From: Saccharopolyspora sp. NFXS83
GTDB lineage: Bacteria; Actinomycetota; Actinomycetes; Mycobacteriales; Pseudonocardiaceae
NCBI RefSeq assembly: GCF_026241095.1
Contig: NZ_JAPFGB010000002.1
Span: 303,833 to 367,832 of the forward strand
Length of the DNA: 64,000 nt
Reading direction: 5' to 3'
Shown here one piece after another: positions 25,580 to 34,767 of the stretch. The notes beneath the pieces were generated by a model, which was not told the origin of the DNA, searched no databases, and saw only the letters and a program-made list of their open reading frames with translations. A program made the position numbers and the translations under genes. Numbering within the stretch: the first letter of the stretch is position 1; each line of letters opens with the position of its first letter.

Positions 25580-26821
25580 ATGACCGAACACACGGGAAGC
25601 GGTGCGCCCACGGCCCGCACCGGCACGCGCGCTCGACGCCGAGCACTGCTGGTGATCTTCTTCCTGGTCGGCGTCGGACTGGCGTCCTGGGTCACCCGCA
25701 CCCCCGCCATCAGGGACGCGCTGGCCGCGTCGACGGGCGAAATGGGCCTGGTGCTGTTCGGGCTCTCGGTCGGGTCGATGACCGGGATCCTCGCCGCGGG
25801 CCCGCTGGTGCGGCGCTGCGGCACGAAACCCGTGATCGCCGTGAGCTCGGGCTTCGTGGTCGCGGGACTCGCGGTGCTCGGCGGGTTCACCGCGCTCGGC
25901 ACCGCCTCCGGCGCGTTCGCCGGCCTGCTGCTGTTCGGCCTCGGCATGGGTTGCTCCGACGTCGCCCTGAACATCGAAGGGGCCGAAGTCGAACGGCTCG
26001 CCGACCGCCCGCTGCTGCCGCTGCTGCACGGCACCTACAGCGCAGGGACCGTCGTCGGCTCGCTGCTCGGATTGGCCTTCGCGCACGCCGGAATCGGCGT
26101 CGGATGGCACCTCGCGGGCGTCGCCGTGCTCGGCGCGCTCGCCACCACGGCCGCGGCACCCGCGCTGCCCGCCGGGTTCGGCCAGGAGCGCGCCGCGGCC
26201 GGGCGCGGGATCGGCGTGGCCGCCCGGCAGCAGATCGACCTGTGGACGCGACCGCGGATCGCGCTCATCGGCTGCGTCGTGCTGGGCATGGCGCTGGCCG
26301 AGGGCTCCGCGAACGACTGGCTCCCGCTGCTCATGGTCGACGCGCACGGCTTCGACCCCGCGATGGGCGCCTCGCTGTTCACCGCGTTCGCCGCCGCGAT
26401 GACCGCGGGCCGGTTCGCCGGTTCCGGGCTGGTGCGCCGGTTCGGACGGGCGCCGGTCGTCCGCGCCAGTGCGCTGTGCGCGGGGATCGGCATCGCCCTG
26501 GTGATCTTCACTGGGACGCCCGCCGTCGCGGTGACCGGTGTGGTGATCTGGGGGCTCGGCACCTCGCTCGGCTTCCCGCTGGCGATCTCCGCCGCCGGGG
26601 ACGGCGACGGCGACTCCACGGCCAGGGTGGGCTCGGTCGCCACGGCCGGATATCTTGCCTTCCTGGTGGGGCCGCCGATGCTCGGCTTCCTCGGTGACCA
26701 CTTCGGACTCCGGTACGCCATGATCGTCGTGCTGGTGCTCGTCGGGTGCGCGGCGGCCACGGCCTCAGCGGTGCGGGCCCCCGCGCGGGACGCGAACGGA
26801 GAGGCGATGACCGATGCGTGA
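25580..26821 (+). CDS. MFS transporter (fucose-permease-like)
   Basis: A 413-residue, twelve-span transporter. The first span ALLVIFFLVGVGLASWVTRTPAIRDAL and the GSMTGILAAGPLVRRCGTKPVI loop are typical of the small FucP/YbjJ-like MFS group, as is LFGLGMGCSDVALNIEGAEVER with an acidic residue in span 4. The substrate is unknown; sugars or drugs are possible. Its stop overlaps the Emb-family gene by eight bases (ATGCGTGA), so both are made from one transcript. The divergent TetR and its two operators lie just upstream. Confidence 0.85.
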   Translation: MTEHTGSGAPTARTGTRARRRALLVIFFLVGVGLASWVTRTPAIRDALAASTGEMGLVLFGLSVGSMTGILAAGPLVRRCGTKPVIAVSSGFVVAGLAVLGGFTALGTASGAFAGLLLFGLGMGCSDVALNIEGAEVERLADRPLLPLLHGTYSAGTVVGSLLGLAFAHAGIGVGWHLAGVAVLGALATTAAAPALPAGFGQERAAAGRGIGVAARQQIDLWTRPRIALIGCVVLGMALAEGSANDWLPLLMVDAHGFDPAMGASLFTAFAAAMTAGRFAGSGLVRRFGRAPVVRASALCAGIGIALVIFTGTPAVAVTGVVIWGLGTSLGFPLAISAAGDGDGDSTARVGSVATAGYLAFLVGPPMLGFLGDHFGLRYAMIVVLVLVGCAAATASAVRAPARDANGEAMTDA

Positions 26822-29800
26822 ACCGAAGCCGTCCGAACGATCCCTGCGCCGGATCGCGGCGGTGTCCGGGTTGCTCGGAGTGCTGGCCGCGCTCCTGGTG
26901 CCGTTCCTGCCGGTCCGCTACGAGGTCACCGAGCTGCGCTGGCCGACGGCCGGGGGAACGCAGGCCGTGTCGGCGCCGCTGGCCGCCTACCAGCCGCTGC
27001 GGCTCGACTTCGACGTGCCGTGCGCGACAGCGCGCGCACTGGACGCGCGCAGTCCCGAACCGGCGGTGCTGCTGAGCACGAATCCGCCCGAAGCGGAGTA
27101 CGGCACGCTGACCGGCCTGCGGCTGGAGGTGCACGACGGGACCCTGCGCTTGCTCTCGCAGGGACAGCAGCTCGGCACCGCCCCGCTGGCCGCCGGCGAC
27201 TGCGCGATCAGCGTCCACTCCGACGGCACGGCCACCAACGCCGAGGTCGGCGGCGAACGGTTCGCCCACGTCCCCGGCGACGCGCGACCGCAGCTGACCG
27301 GCATCCATTCCGATGTGGACGGCGCGGTCGACGACGTCCGCGGGCTGTCCTTCTCGGCCGAGGTGGACGACCGCTACAACAGCCATCCGACCCCACTGAA
27401 GATCGCGGCCATGGCCCTCGCCGTGCTCGGCTGCGCGGTCGCGCTGTGGGCGCTGCACCGGATCGACGTGTCCGCCGGGCGCACTCCGGTTCGGCGGGCG
27501 CGCGGGCGGTGGCGGCCGACCGGGCGCGACGCCGCGGTGACCGCGGCGCTGCTGGCGTGGTGGCTGATCGGCGCGATGACCGCCGACGACGGCTACTTCC
27601 TCACCATGGCGCGCGCTCGCGACGACCTGGGGTACGTCAACGACTTCTACCGCTGGTTCTCCGGTCCCGTCGCGCCGATGGGCTGGTTCGTGGAGCTGCA
27701 GGCCCGCTGGGTGGCGTTCTCCACCGCGACGCCGTGGATCCGGTTGCCCGCGCTCGGCATGGGACTGCTGAGCTGGTTTCTGATGAGCCGGTTCGTGCTG
27801 CCCCGGCTCGGCCAGCGGGTCCGGCGCAGCCGCGCCGCCGGGTGGGCCGCGGCGGCGGTGTTCCTGGCCTGCTGGCTGCCCTACGACAACGGGCTGCGGC
27901 CGGAGCCGGTCGTGGTCGTGCTCTCCCTGCTGGCGCTGTGCGCCGTGGAGTACGCGGTCGCCACCCGCCGGCTCGCCCCCGCCGCCCTCGGGCTGCTCAC
28001 CGCCGCGTTCGCGGTCGGGGTGAACCCGCACGGCATGGTCGCGGCGCTGCCGTTCCTCGCGGCGGCGAAACCGCTGCTGCTCCTGGTGCGCCGCCGCGCG
28101 GCCCGGTTCGGGTGGAGCGCCGTGCTCGCCCCGATCGCGGCGTCGGGAGTGCTGGTGCTGGTCGCGGCGTTCTCCGACCAGCCGTGGCAGGCGGTCGCCG
28201 ACTCCGCCGAGGTGCGCTCGGAGATCGGCCCGTCGCAGTCCTGGTTCGAGGAGCTCAGCCGCTACGCGCTGCTGTTCGGCATGTCCCCCGACGGCTCGCT
28301 CACCCGCCGGTTCCCGGTGCTGCTGCTGGCGCTGTGCCTGGCGACCTGCACGGCGGTGCTGCTGCGCCGCGGCCGGATCCGCGGGGCCGCGCTCGGGCCG
28401 AGCAGGCGGCTGCTGACCGTCGCCGCGCTGTACTTCGTGGCGCTGGCGCTCACCCCCACGAAGCACACCCACCACTTCGGCGTCATCGCCGCGGTCGGCG
28501 GCGCGGTGGCGGCGATGACGGCGCTGGCCACCAGCAGCACCGTGCTGCGCTCCCGGCGCAACCGCGCGGTGTTCTTCGCCGGGCTGATGGTGGTGCTGGC
28601 GTTCGCGTTCACCGGCACCAACGCCTGGTGGTACGTCTCCGGGTGGGGCGTGCCGTGGTTCGACAAACCACCGTCGATCGGCGGGTACCAGTTCAGCACC
28701 GCGATGCTGGTGGTCGCGGCGGGCGCGCTCGTGCTGGCGCTGGTGGAGCACCTCAAGCTCGACGAGCGCACCCCGCCGGTCGTCGTCGAGGAGGACCGCT
28801 CGCGGGCGCTGCGGCTCGGCAGCGCGCCGCTGTCGATCGTGTGCGCGCTGCTGATGCTCGCCGAACTCGCCTCGCTGGCCAAGGCGATCCCCGAGCGCTG
28901 GGACACCTACAACCTCGCCACCGACAACGTCCGCCAGCTGGCGGGCGCGAGCTGCGGCCTGTCCGATTCGGTCCACGTCGAGAACGATCCGATCGCCGGG
29001 ATGCTCACCGTCGCACCGCACCAGCCCACGACCGCCGTCCCCGACGCACCGTCCGAAGAGGACGAATCAGCCGACGAGCACCTGCGCCGGATCGACACCG
29101 GGTTCCGGCCGAACGCGCTGCCCGGTACCAAGAACCCCGACACCGGTCAACCGACCTGGACCCCGCCGCACCGCTTCGGCACCGACCGGGCCCCGGTGTG
29201 GGGCAGCCACGGTTCGCCCGACGGCACCGGGCGGCTGCGCACCCCCTGGTACGAGCTGCCGGACCGGGCGCGCAGCGGCGAGGTGCCGATCGTGGTCAGC
29301 GCGGCCGGAACCACCTCCGGCACGAACTCGCTGACCGCCGAGTTCGGCCGGGACGCCGAACGCGGTTTCGAGGTCCTGGACAGCGCGCCGCTGGCGCAGG
29401 ACGGCGAGCGGCACTGGCGCGATCACCGCGTCGCGGCTCCCGCCGAGGCCACGCGGGTGCGCATCGTCGCCCGCGACCGCGCGCTCAGCGAGGACGGCTG
29501 GATGGCCGTCAGCGCCCCGCGCGCACCCCGCTTGTCGGTGATGACCGACGTCATCGGCGACGCTCCGGCCTTCGTGGAGTGGCCCGCGGCGATGGCCCAC
29601 CCCTGCCTGAACGCGACCACCATCCACCACGGCATCGCCGACCTGCCCCGCTACCGGATCTCCGGCGGCGGGGACGTGCGGGGCACCGGCCAAGGCTGGT
29701 CCGCGCCGGACGCGGGTGGACCGTTCGGCTACCTCAACGTCGCCACGAGCATGACCGAACTGCCCACCTACCTGCGCAACGACATGAGCACCGACTGGGG

Positions 29801-29981
29801 CTCGCTCTACGCCGTGCACCCGTACGAACCCGACGCGCTGCCCGCCTCCGCCGCCGCGCACACCCGCACCGAAGACCACTGGGGCTGGTGGAGCCCCGGC
29901 CCGACGCCGAACCCGATCACCTTGCCCGGCGACGTCCCCGACTCCAACGACCGCGACGACGTCCGCCCCGGACCGGGCTGA
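26814..29981 (+). CDS. Emb-family arabinosyltransferase (GT-C fold)
   Basis: 1055 residues, the length of EmbA/B/C. After one N-terminal span (AVSGLLGVLAALLVPFLPVRYEV) comes a periplasmic domain of about 170 residues. The multi-span GT-C core follows, with the catalytic acidic pair in AMTADDGYFLTMAR (about 258-270), and GYVNDFYRWFSGPVAPMGWF matches the Emb donor-binding loop. The C-terminal 300 residues are an extracellular carbohydrate-binding domain (for example TDVIGDAPAFVEWPAAMAHPC). These enzymes transfer arabinofuranose from decaprenyl-phospho-arabinose to cell-wall arabinan and are ethambutol targets. Only one gene is present here, coupled to an MFS transporter under a TetR, which is unlike the standard embCAB operon. 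Confidence 0.93.
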   Translation: MREPKPSERSLRRIAAVSGLLGVLAALLVPFLPVRYEVTELRWPTAGGTQAVSAPLAAYQPLRLDFDVPCATARALDARSPEPAVLLSTNPPEAEYGTLTGLRLEVHDGTLRLLSQGQQLGTAPLAAGDCAISVHSDGTATNAEVGGERFAHVPGDARPQLTGIHSDVDGAVDDVRGLSFSAEVDDRYNSHPTPLKIAAMALAVLGCAVALWALHRIDVSAGRTPVRRARGRWRPTGRDAAVTAALLAWWLIGAMTADDGYFLTMARARDDLGYVNDFYRWFSGPVAPMGWFVELQARWVAFSTATPWIRLPALGMGLLSWFLMSRFVLPRLGQRVRRSRAAGWAAAAVFLACWLPYDNGLRPEPVVVVLSLLALCAVEYAVATRRLAPAALGLLTAAFAVGVNPHGMVAALPFLAAAKPLLLLVRRRAARFGWSAVLAPIAASGVLVLVAAFSDQPWQAVADSAEVRSEIGPSQSWFEELSRYALLFGMSPDGSLTRRFPVLLLALCLATCTAVLLRRGRIRGAALGPSRRLLTVAALYFVALALTPTKHTHHFGVIAAVGGAVAAMTALATSSTVLRSRRNRAVFFAGLMVVLAFAFTGTNAWWYVSGWGVPWFDKPPSIGGYQFSTAMLVVAAGALVLALVEHLKLDERTPPVVVEEDRSRALRLGSAPLSIVCALLMLAELASLAKAIPERWDTYNLATDNVRQLAGASCGLSDSVHVENDPIAGMLTVAPHQPTTAVPDAPSEEDESADEHLRRIDTGFRPNALPGTKNPDTGQPTWTPPHRFGTDRAPVWGSHGSPDGTGRLRTPWYELPDRARSGEVPIVVSAAGTTSGTNSLTAEFGRDAERGFEVLDSAPLAQDGERHWRDHRVAAPAEATRVRIVARDRALSEDGWMAVSAPRAPRLSVMTDVIGDAPAFVEWPAAMAHPCLNATTIHHGIADLPRYRISGGGDVRGTGQGWSAPDAGGPFGYLNVATSMTELPTYLRNDMSTDWGSLYAVHPYEPDALPASAAAHTRTEDHWGWWSPGPTPNPITLPGDVPDSNDRDDVRPGPG

Positions 29982-30289
29982 CCACGGGGAAGCCGCCGCC
30001 CTCGACGTGGCCGGGGGTGGCGGTCCGGGCGTCCTTCGGCGCGCACCACGACCGGAGACACCCGTCCGCGCGAACCGCTGCCACGACTGCCGATTCCGAC
30101 ACCAGCCGGGTCCGGTTCCGGAGAACGCCACCGGACTTGGATCGTGTCGTCGGCCGTGGTCCCGCTCAGCACCGGCGTGCGAACGCGCGCGGGTCGTCCA
30201 CGGCTTCCCACGAGCCGGCCGGGCTCTCACACCCGATGGGCCTCGCGGGAACAGCGGCCGTTCGGCGCCGAGGGGAATCCATGTCCGCA
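29982..30289. other. Intergenic region, about 310 bases
   Basis: No gene is supported. Frames on both strands are shadows rich in arginine and proline. It leads directly into a rearranged amidohydrolase pseudogene. Confidence 0.4.
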
Positions 30290-30846
30290 GCGGAAACGGC
30301 GTCCTCTTCCGCGATGTGTCCATCGTGGACTCGACCGGGTCCGGACCGTACCGCGGTGACGTGCTGGTGCACCGCGACCGCATCGTCTCCCCCGGTGCCC
30401 CGGATCCGCGCGAAGCGGCCGTAGCCCAGGTGGTCGAGCGGCGGGGCCGCACGTTGATGTCCGGGCTGTGCGACGCACGGTCTTGCGCATCTCCTCCGGG
30501 CCGTCGGCGAACAAGGTGATGCTCTGGATCGGCGCGCCACCGGTCACGGCGATCTCCGGGCCGTTCGCGAGGTAGCGGGGGCCGGGGATGCGGCCCGCCT
30601 CGATGGCGCCGCGGACGACGACGTCGAGCCGCATCTTCGCCGAGGCGACGCCGAGGCACATGGTGCGGCCGAAGTCCAGGAAGCACTGCGCAGACGGTTG
30701 GTCGACGTCGGCGTGGACCAGATCAAGCTCTCCATGACCGGCGAGGAGATCACCGGCACGCAACGAGCCTAAAACACCTACTTCTCCGACGAGGAGGTCG
30801 CGGCCCGCGTCGTCGAGGCGCACCGGCGGACGACGGGAGCCGTTCG
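30290..30846 (+). pseudogene. Amidohydrolase pseudogene with internal inversion
   Basis: The plus strand encodes the start of a metal-dependent amidohydrolase: GVLFRDVSIVDSTGSGPYRG, DVLVHRDRIVSPG and RGRTLMSGLCDA (to about 30476). Intact genes continue with a metal-binding H-x-H. Instead, the next 215 bases read sensibly only on the minus strand. Plus-strand homology returns near 30690 with RRLVDVGVDQIKLSMTGEEI, runs into a TAA stop at about 30770, then continues NTYFSDEEVAARVVEAHRR before ending. The C-terminal half is absent. The gene therefore carries an inversion, a loss of the first metal ligands, a nonsense codon and a truncation. Confidence 0.75.
30472..30688 (-). pseudogene. Inverted internal segment of the amidohydrolase pseudogene
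   Basis: On the minus strand this segment reads LDFGRTMCLGVASAKMRLDV, then VVRGAIEAGRIPGPRYLANG, PEIAVTGGAPIQSITLFADG and PEEMRKTVRR. This is the mid-part of the same amidohydrolase family (a.KLRLDVAIR.AI..G.IPGPRYLA is conserved). Its end EEMRKTVR joins logically to RRLVDVGVDQIKLS, which lies on the opposite strand at the right border. That shows an inversion in place rather than an insertion of unrelated DNA. Confidence 0.72.
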
Positions 30847-30877
30847 GGATGAGCCCGTGCGGGGCGCACCGCGCCGC

Positions 30878-31666
30878 TCAGGTCCGGCGGCGGTACGGGG
30901 TCGTGGACGAGACCTTCCGGAGACCGGAGCGTTCGAGGATCGGGCGGGAGAACTCCGTGGAGTCGCTGTTGATCAGCGTCTTCCCCAGGTCCAGCGCCGC
31001 GCGCGCCCTCGCTGCGGTCAGCGCGCGGTAGATCCCCCTGCCGCGCCATTCCGGACGGGTCGCGCCGCCCCAGATCCCGGCGAAGTCCGTTCCGCGCACC
31101 GGTTCCAGCCGCCCGACGCTGATGATCCGGTCGGCGCATTCGGCGACCCACAGCTGCATCCCGTCGTCCAGCGCGAGGCGGTGGAGCACGGCGTCGACCT
31201 GCGCGGCGGAGATCGGCACGCCGAACACCTCGTGCTCCATCTCGCTCATCGCCCGGACGTCGGCCTCCTCCGCCACCCGACGCAGCCGCACGCGTTCGGG
31301 CAGTTCCACGTCGACCGCGAGGGACCGGGCCGCACCGATCATGATCGACTCCGGTTCGTCCGGCACGAATCCGTTGTCCAGCAGGGCATCGTGCAGACCC
31401 GGCGCGTGGTCGTGCCCTCGTGCCTTCCACTCGACCTCGGTGATCGCCGGATCGGCCCGGTAGTGCGCGACGGCCTCCGCGACCAGCCGCCGGACCCCGT
31501 CGGCGTCCGCACCGCCGAGATCCCGATAGGTGACGAGACCACGCCCGCCGCCGAAGGTCAGCAACAGCAGCGGCCCGTGCCGGGCGCTGCCGAGCGCGCC
31601 GACCGCTTCGGCGTCGGTGCGCAGGTGCTCGTCGTAGGCCGCCAGCAGCGGCGCGTGGTCTTGCAT
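30878..31666 (-). CDS. GNAT-family N-acetyltransferase
   Basis: A 262-residue protein whose second half is a GNAT domain. ISVGRLEPVRGTDFAGIWGG forms the central strands, and TRPEWRGRGIYRALTAARARAALD holds the acetyl-CoA pyrophosphate loop (R-x-x-G-x-G/A with RGRGIY). The C-terminus TLINSDSTEFSRPILERSGLRKVSSTTPYRRR is typical. The N-terminal 110 residues resemble a degenerate second GNAT domain, a layout seen in other two-domain acetyltransferases. The acceptor is unknown. The final residues lie next to the truncated amidohydrolase, so the deletion that removed that gene's end stops at this gene. Confidence 0.85.
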   Translation of the reverse strand: MQDHAPLLAAYDEHLRTDAEAVGALGSARHGPLLLLTFGGGRGLVTYRDLGGADADGVRRLVAEAVAHYRADPAITEVEWKARGHDHAPGLHDALLDNGFVPDEPESIMIGAARSLAVDVELPERVRLRRVAEEADVRAMSEMEHEVFGVPISAAQVDAVLHRLALDDGMQLWVAECADRIISVGRLEPVRGTDFAGIWGGATRPEWRGRGIYRALTAARARAALDLGKTLINSDSTEFSRPILERSGLRKVSSTTPYRRRT

Positions 31667-31773
31667 GCCGCCATCTTCGGTGGCCCGTCGCCCGGAACGC
31701 CAACGCTTTTCCGGGCTCTCGCCGAGCTTCCCAGGACGCGGCGCTCAGGCGGTGGCGGCGCGGCCAGCGGCGC

Positions 31774-32742
31774 TCACCTCGTGCGGGTCCGGTTCCGGGG
31801 GCGGTTCCGGGCCGAGCGCACCGGTGGCAGTCCGGTCGCGGGGCGAACGGTGTTGCGGATCGTGCCGATGCCTTCGACGGTCATCTCCACCACGTCGCCG
31901 GGCCGCAGCGGCGGCGGCACGCGCTCACCGCGGCGTCCCCACAGCTCGGCGAGGCAACCGCCGTTGCCGCAGGTACCGGAGGCGAACACGTCACCGGCGC
32001 GGATCCGGCTTCCGCGAGCCGCGTAGGAGACCAGTTCCTCGAACGGCCAGCCCATGTTGGACAGCAGGTCCCTGCCCACCTCGACGCCGTTGACCGAGAC
32101 CGCCATGGCGAGGGCGAGGAAACCGTCCTCGTCCCGGCGGGGCTCCAGCTCGTCGGCGGTGACCAGCCACGGGCCGAGGGTGCTCGCGGAATCCTTCCCC
32201 TTCGCCGGGCCGAGGTTCACCTCCATCTCGCGGGCCTGCAGGTCGCGCGCCGACCAGTCGTTGAAGATCGCGTATCCGAAGATCGCCGAGCGCGCTTCCT
32301 GCGGGGACAGGGATGCGCCGTCGCGGCCGAGCACGGCCGCCACCTCCAGTTCGAAGTCGAACAGCCGCGAACCGGGCGGGATCGGAACGTCGTCGTGAGC
32401 ACCGATCAGCACCGCGGGGTTGGTGAAGTAGAACGTCGGCGCCCCGTACCACTCGGGTGGAACGCCACCACCGCCGGAGACGGAGGCGACCACTCCTTCG
32501 ACGTGCTCCTCGAACGCCACGAAGTCCCGCACGCTCGGCGGCTCCAGCGGCGGCAGCAGCCGCACCCGTTCCACCGGCACCGCCGGGCCTTCCAGCGCGG
32601 CGGCCCCGGCGGCCAGCGCGGCGGGCAGGCCCGACCGCACCAGTCCGAGCACCGTCGCCGACTCCGGCAGCGCGTGCAGGCCGTCGGCTCCGACGACACC
32701 GGCACGCGTGGTGCCGTCGACTTCGTAACTGGCGAAGCGCAT
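31774..32742 (-). CDS. Fumarylacetoacetate hydrolase family protein
   Basis: 322 residues. The FAH fold is clear from the mid-domain FYFTNPAVLIGAHDDVPIPP, the metal ligands in FDFELEVAAVLGRDG (two glutamates) and FNDWSARDLQAREME (aspartate), and the late GDVFASGTCGNGGCLAELWGR loop. Family members hydrolyse or decarboxylate 2,4-diketo or 2-hydroxy-dienoic acids. This one has the length and motif pattern of fumarylacetoacetase-like enzymes acting on ring-fission products. It is the last gene of a six-gene minus-strand cluster, 61 bases after the VOC gene. The terminal RNRPRNRTRTR tail is unusual and probably disordered. Confidence 0.88.
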   Translation of the reverse strand: MRFASYEVDGTTRAGVVGADGLHALPESATVLGLVRSGLPAALAAGAAALEGPAVPVERVRLLPPLEPPSVRDFVAFEEHVEGVVASVSGGGGVPPEWYGAPTFYFTNPAVLIGAHDDVPIPPGSRLFDFELEVAAVLGRDGASLSPQEARSAIFGYAIFNDWSARDLQAREMEVNLGPAKGKDSASTLGPWLVTADELEPRRDEDGFLALAMAVSVNGVEVGRDLLSNMGWPFEELVSYAARGSRIRAGDVFASGTCGNGGCLAELWGRRGERVPPPLRPGDVVEMTVEGIGTIRNTVRPATGLPPVRSARNRPRNRTRTR

Positions 32743-32803
32743 CGGTGCGGTTCTCCTCCCACGTTCCTCCGGACGGTGATCCTGGACTCCGGTCCTGGCG
32801 GGC

Positions 32804-33742
32804 TCACACCGGCGGAGCGATGAAGCACCCCCGGTCGGGATCGTTGAAGGACTCCTTCGCCACCAGCTCGTTCATCGCGTTGGCGGTGCCCCACTGGTCG
32901 GTGACCTCGGGCTCGCTGAAGTCGTAGACGTGCGGGTGCCAGGTGTCCTCGTCGAGCAGCTCCAGCTCGGTCGTGTACTCGATGGTGTTGCCGTGCGGAT
33001 CCAGGAAGTAGGTGAACGTGTTGTCCCCCGCCAGGTGCCTACCCGGCCCCCAGATCTTGCGGTACCCCGCGCGCAGCACCCGTCCCGAACCCCGCATGTA
33101 CTCGTCGAGGCCGCGCATCTCGAACGAGACGTGGTGCAGCGAGGTGTGCGGGCCGCGGGCGAGCGCCATCGAGTGGTGCTGGTCGCTGATCCGCATGAAG
33201 TGCATGACCTCGCCCATGCGCGACGAGCTGAGGGTGTCCGAGAGCGCGAACCCCAGGTGCCGCTGGTACCAGAGCCGGGTGCGCTCCAGGTCCGGCGAGT
33301 TGAGCACGACGTGCGAGAGCCGCACCGGCACCGCCTCCCGCTCCTCGATCTTGCGGTGCGCGCGGACCCGCACGTCGGCGCTGACCTCGATGGTGCGCCC
33401 GTCCACGTCGAAGAAGCGGAATCCGTAGCCACCGCCGGGAGTGTCGATCCGTCCCGGTTGCGTGATCAGCTGCACCCCGCCCGCGAGCAGCCGTTCCGCG
33501 AGCAGGTCCGCGTCGGCCGGGCTCGCGACTCCGTAGGAGACCAGGTCGAGCCGCTTCTCGTCGGCCTTGCGCAGCCGGACCACGTAGTTCTCCGGTGACC
33601 CCTCGGCCGCCAGGAACGACACGCCGGAGTCGTCGGCGACCTTCGTCAGGCCCCAGACGCCGGAGTAGAAGTCCAGTTGCTTTTCGTAGTCCGGCACGGC
33701 GAGGTCGACGTGGCGCAGGTGGGTGAGCAGCCGCTCGGTCAT
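32804..33742 (-). CDS. Extradiol-type ring-cleavage dioxygenase (VOC superfamily)
   Basis: A 312-residue, two-module VOC protein. The first module begins LTHLRHVDLAVPDYEKQLDFY. The second carries the likely Fe(II) ligands: histidine in PVRLSHVVLNSPDL, histidine in SLHHVSFEMRG and glutamate in DPHGNTIEYTTELE. That is the H...H...E triad of type I extradiol dioxygenases such as catechol 2,3-dioxygenase and BphC. It should open a catecholic ring next to the diol using O2. The ATG overlaps the amidohydrolase stop (ATGA). Substrate specificity cannot be read from the sequence; the neighbours suggest a carboxylated or substituted catechol. Confidence 0.85.
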   Translation of the reverse strand: MTERLLTHLRHVDLAVPDYEKQLDFYSGVWGLTKVADDSGVSFLAAEGSPENYVVRLRKADEKRLDLVSYGVASPADADLLAERLLAGGVQLITQPGRIDTPGGGYGFRFFDVDGRTIEVSADVRVRAHRKIEEREAVPVRLSHVVLNSPDLERTRLWYQRHLGFALSDTLSSSRMGEVMHFMRISDQHHSMALARGPHTSLHHVSFEMRGLDEYMRGSGRVLRAGYRKIWGPGRHLAGDNTFTYFLDPHGNTIEYTTELELLDEDTWHPHVYDFSEPEVTDQWGTANAMNELVAKESFNDPDRGCFIAPPV

Positions 33743-34767
33743 GGGGTTCCTCCTCGGATGGGCAGCAGTGCCGCGGCGTTCCCGCCGCGGATGGCGTCGA
33801 AGTCGGATTCGGGCAGCTCCGCCGCGCGCAGCGCGGCCAACGGGTCCTCGGTTCCCATGTCGAAGGGGAAATCGGAACCGAGCAGCACGCGGTCGGCACC
33901 TGCGACCCGGACGAGTTCTCGCAGCGCGCCGGGGTCGTGCACCAGCGAGTCGAAGTACAGGTTCCGCAGGTAGCGGCTGGGTTCACGGGCGCAGCCCGCC
34001 CGCGCGTCAGGTCGGGTGCGCCACGCGTGGTCGGCGCGGCCGAGGTGCGCGGGCAGGTAGCCGCCGCCGTGCGCCGCGATCAGCCGCAGCTCCGGATGCC
34101 GGTCCAGCACGCCGGAGAAGATCAGGTGCGACAGCGCCACCGCGTTCTCGACGGGCTGCCCCACGGAGTTGGAGAGGTACCACCGGTCCAGGCGCTCGTC
34201 GAGCGTGCAGCCGAACGGGTGCAGGAACACCAGCGCCCCGGTCCGTTCGGCCAGCGCCCAGAACTCCGCGAGTCGCGGATCCGAGAGCTCCACCGGCGGC
34301 GCGGCACCGGAACCGGGCGCGTGCGAGGAGATCTCCACCCCCGCGAGGCCCCGGGCGAGGGCGTCGCGCAGCGATCGCGACATCAGATCGGGGTGCTGCA
34401 GCGGCGCCAGTCCGAGGCCGATCAACCGGTCCGGGGCGGTCGCGCAATGCGCGGCGGTGCCCTCACCCGCCAGGCGGCACAGCTGCTCGGCAAGGCCGGG
34501 ATCGGCCCACTGGTGGTAGTGCGACGGTGAGGGGCTGACCAGCTGCACGTCCACTCCGGCGGCGTCCATCGCGGCGAGCCGCCGCTCGGGGTCGGTCAAC
34601 CTCGGGATCCGCTCGGCGATCATCCGGCGGTTGACCGCGAGCGCCTCCACGCCGTTGCGGCGGGCGTCGAGGTCACGCCATTCGGCGCGTTCGCGATGTC
34701 CGGCGACCACCTCGTCCAGCTCCGGCAGCAGCACGTGCGCGTGCACGTCCACTGTGGACGTGCTCAC
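33739..34767 (-). CDS. Amidohydrolase of the ACMSD-like family
   Basis: 342 residues from GTG 34767, which overlaps the flavoprotein stop (GTGA). The N-terminal TVDVHAHVLLPEL gives the H-x-H metal site. LAAMDAAGVDVQLVSPSPSHYH, FLHPFGCTLDERLDRWYL, LIAAHGGGYLP (third histidine) and DRVLLGSDFPFDMG (the essential aspartate) follow in the order seen in aminocarboxymuconate-semialdehyde decarboxylase and related 2,3-dihydroxybenzoate and 5-carboxyvanillate decarboxylases. It probably removes CO2 from an aromatic acid or from the ring-fission semialdehyde. The GSDFPF motif supports the decarboxylase branch over true hydrolases. Confidence 0.88.
   Translation of the reverse strand: MSTSTVDVHAHVLLPELDEVVAGHRERAEWRDLDARRNGVEALAVNRRMIAERIPRLTDPERRLAAMDAAGVDVQLVSPSPSHYHQWADPGLAEQLCRLAGEGTAAHCATAPDRLIGLGLAPLQHPDLMSRSLRDALARGLAGVEISSHAPGSGAAPPVELSDPRLAEFWALAERTGALVFLHPFGCTLDERLDRWYLSNSVGQPVENAVALSHLIFSGVLDRHPELRLIAAHGGGYLPAHLGRADHAWRTRPDARAGCAREPSRYLRNLYFDSLVHDPGALRELVRVAGADRVLLGSDFPFDMGTEDPLAALRAAELPESDFDAIRGGNAAALLPIRGGTP

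Noticed and set aside
26508-29021. Minus-strand open frame of 837 codons opposite the arabinosyltransferase
   Set aside because: Low-complexity R/Q/H/G shadow typical of antisense frames in GC-rich DNA.
27020-30424. Plus-strand open frame of 1134 codons over the arabinosyltransferase
   Set aside because: Frame-shifted shadow of the Emb gene, which has clear family motifs in the other frame.
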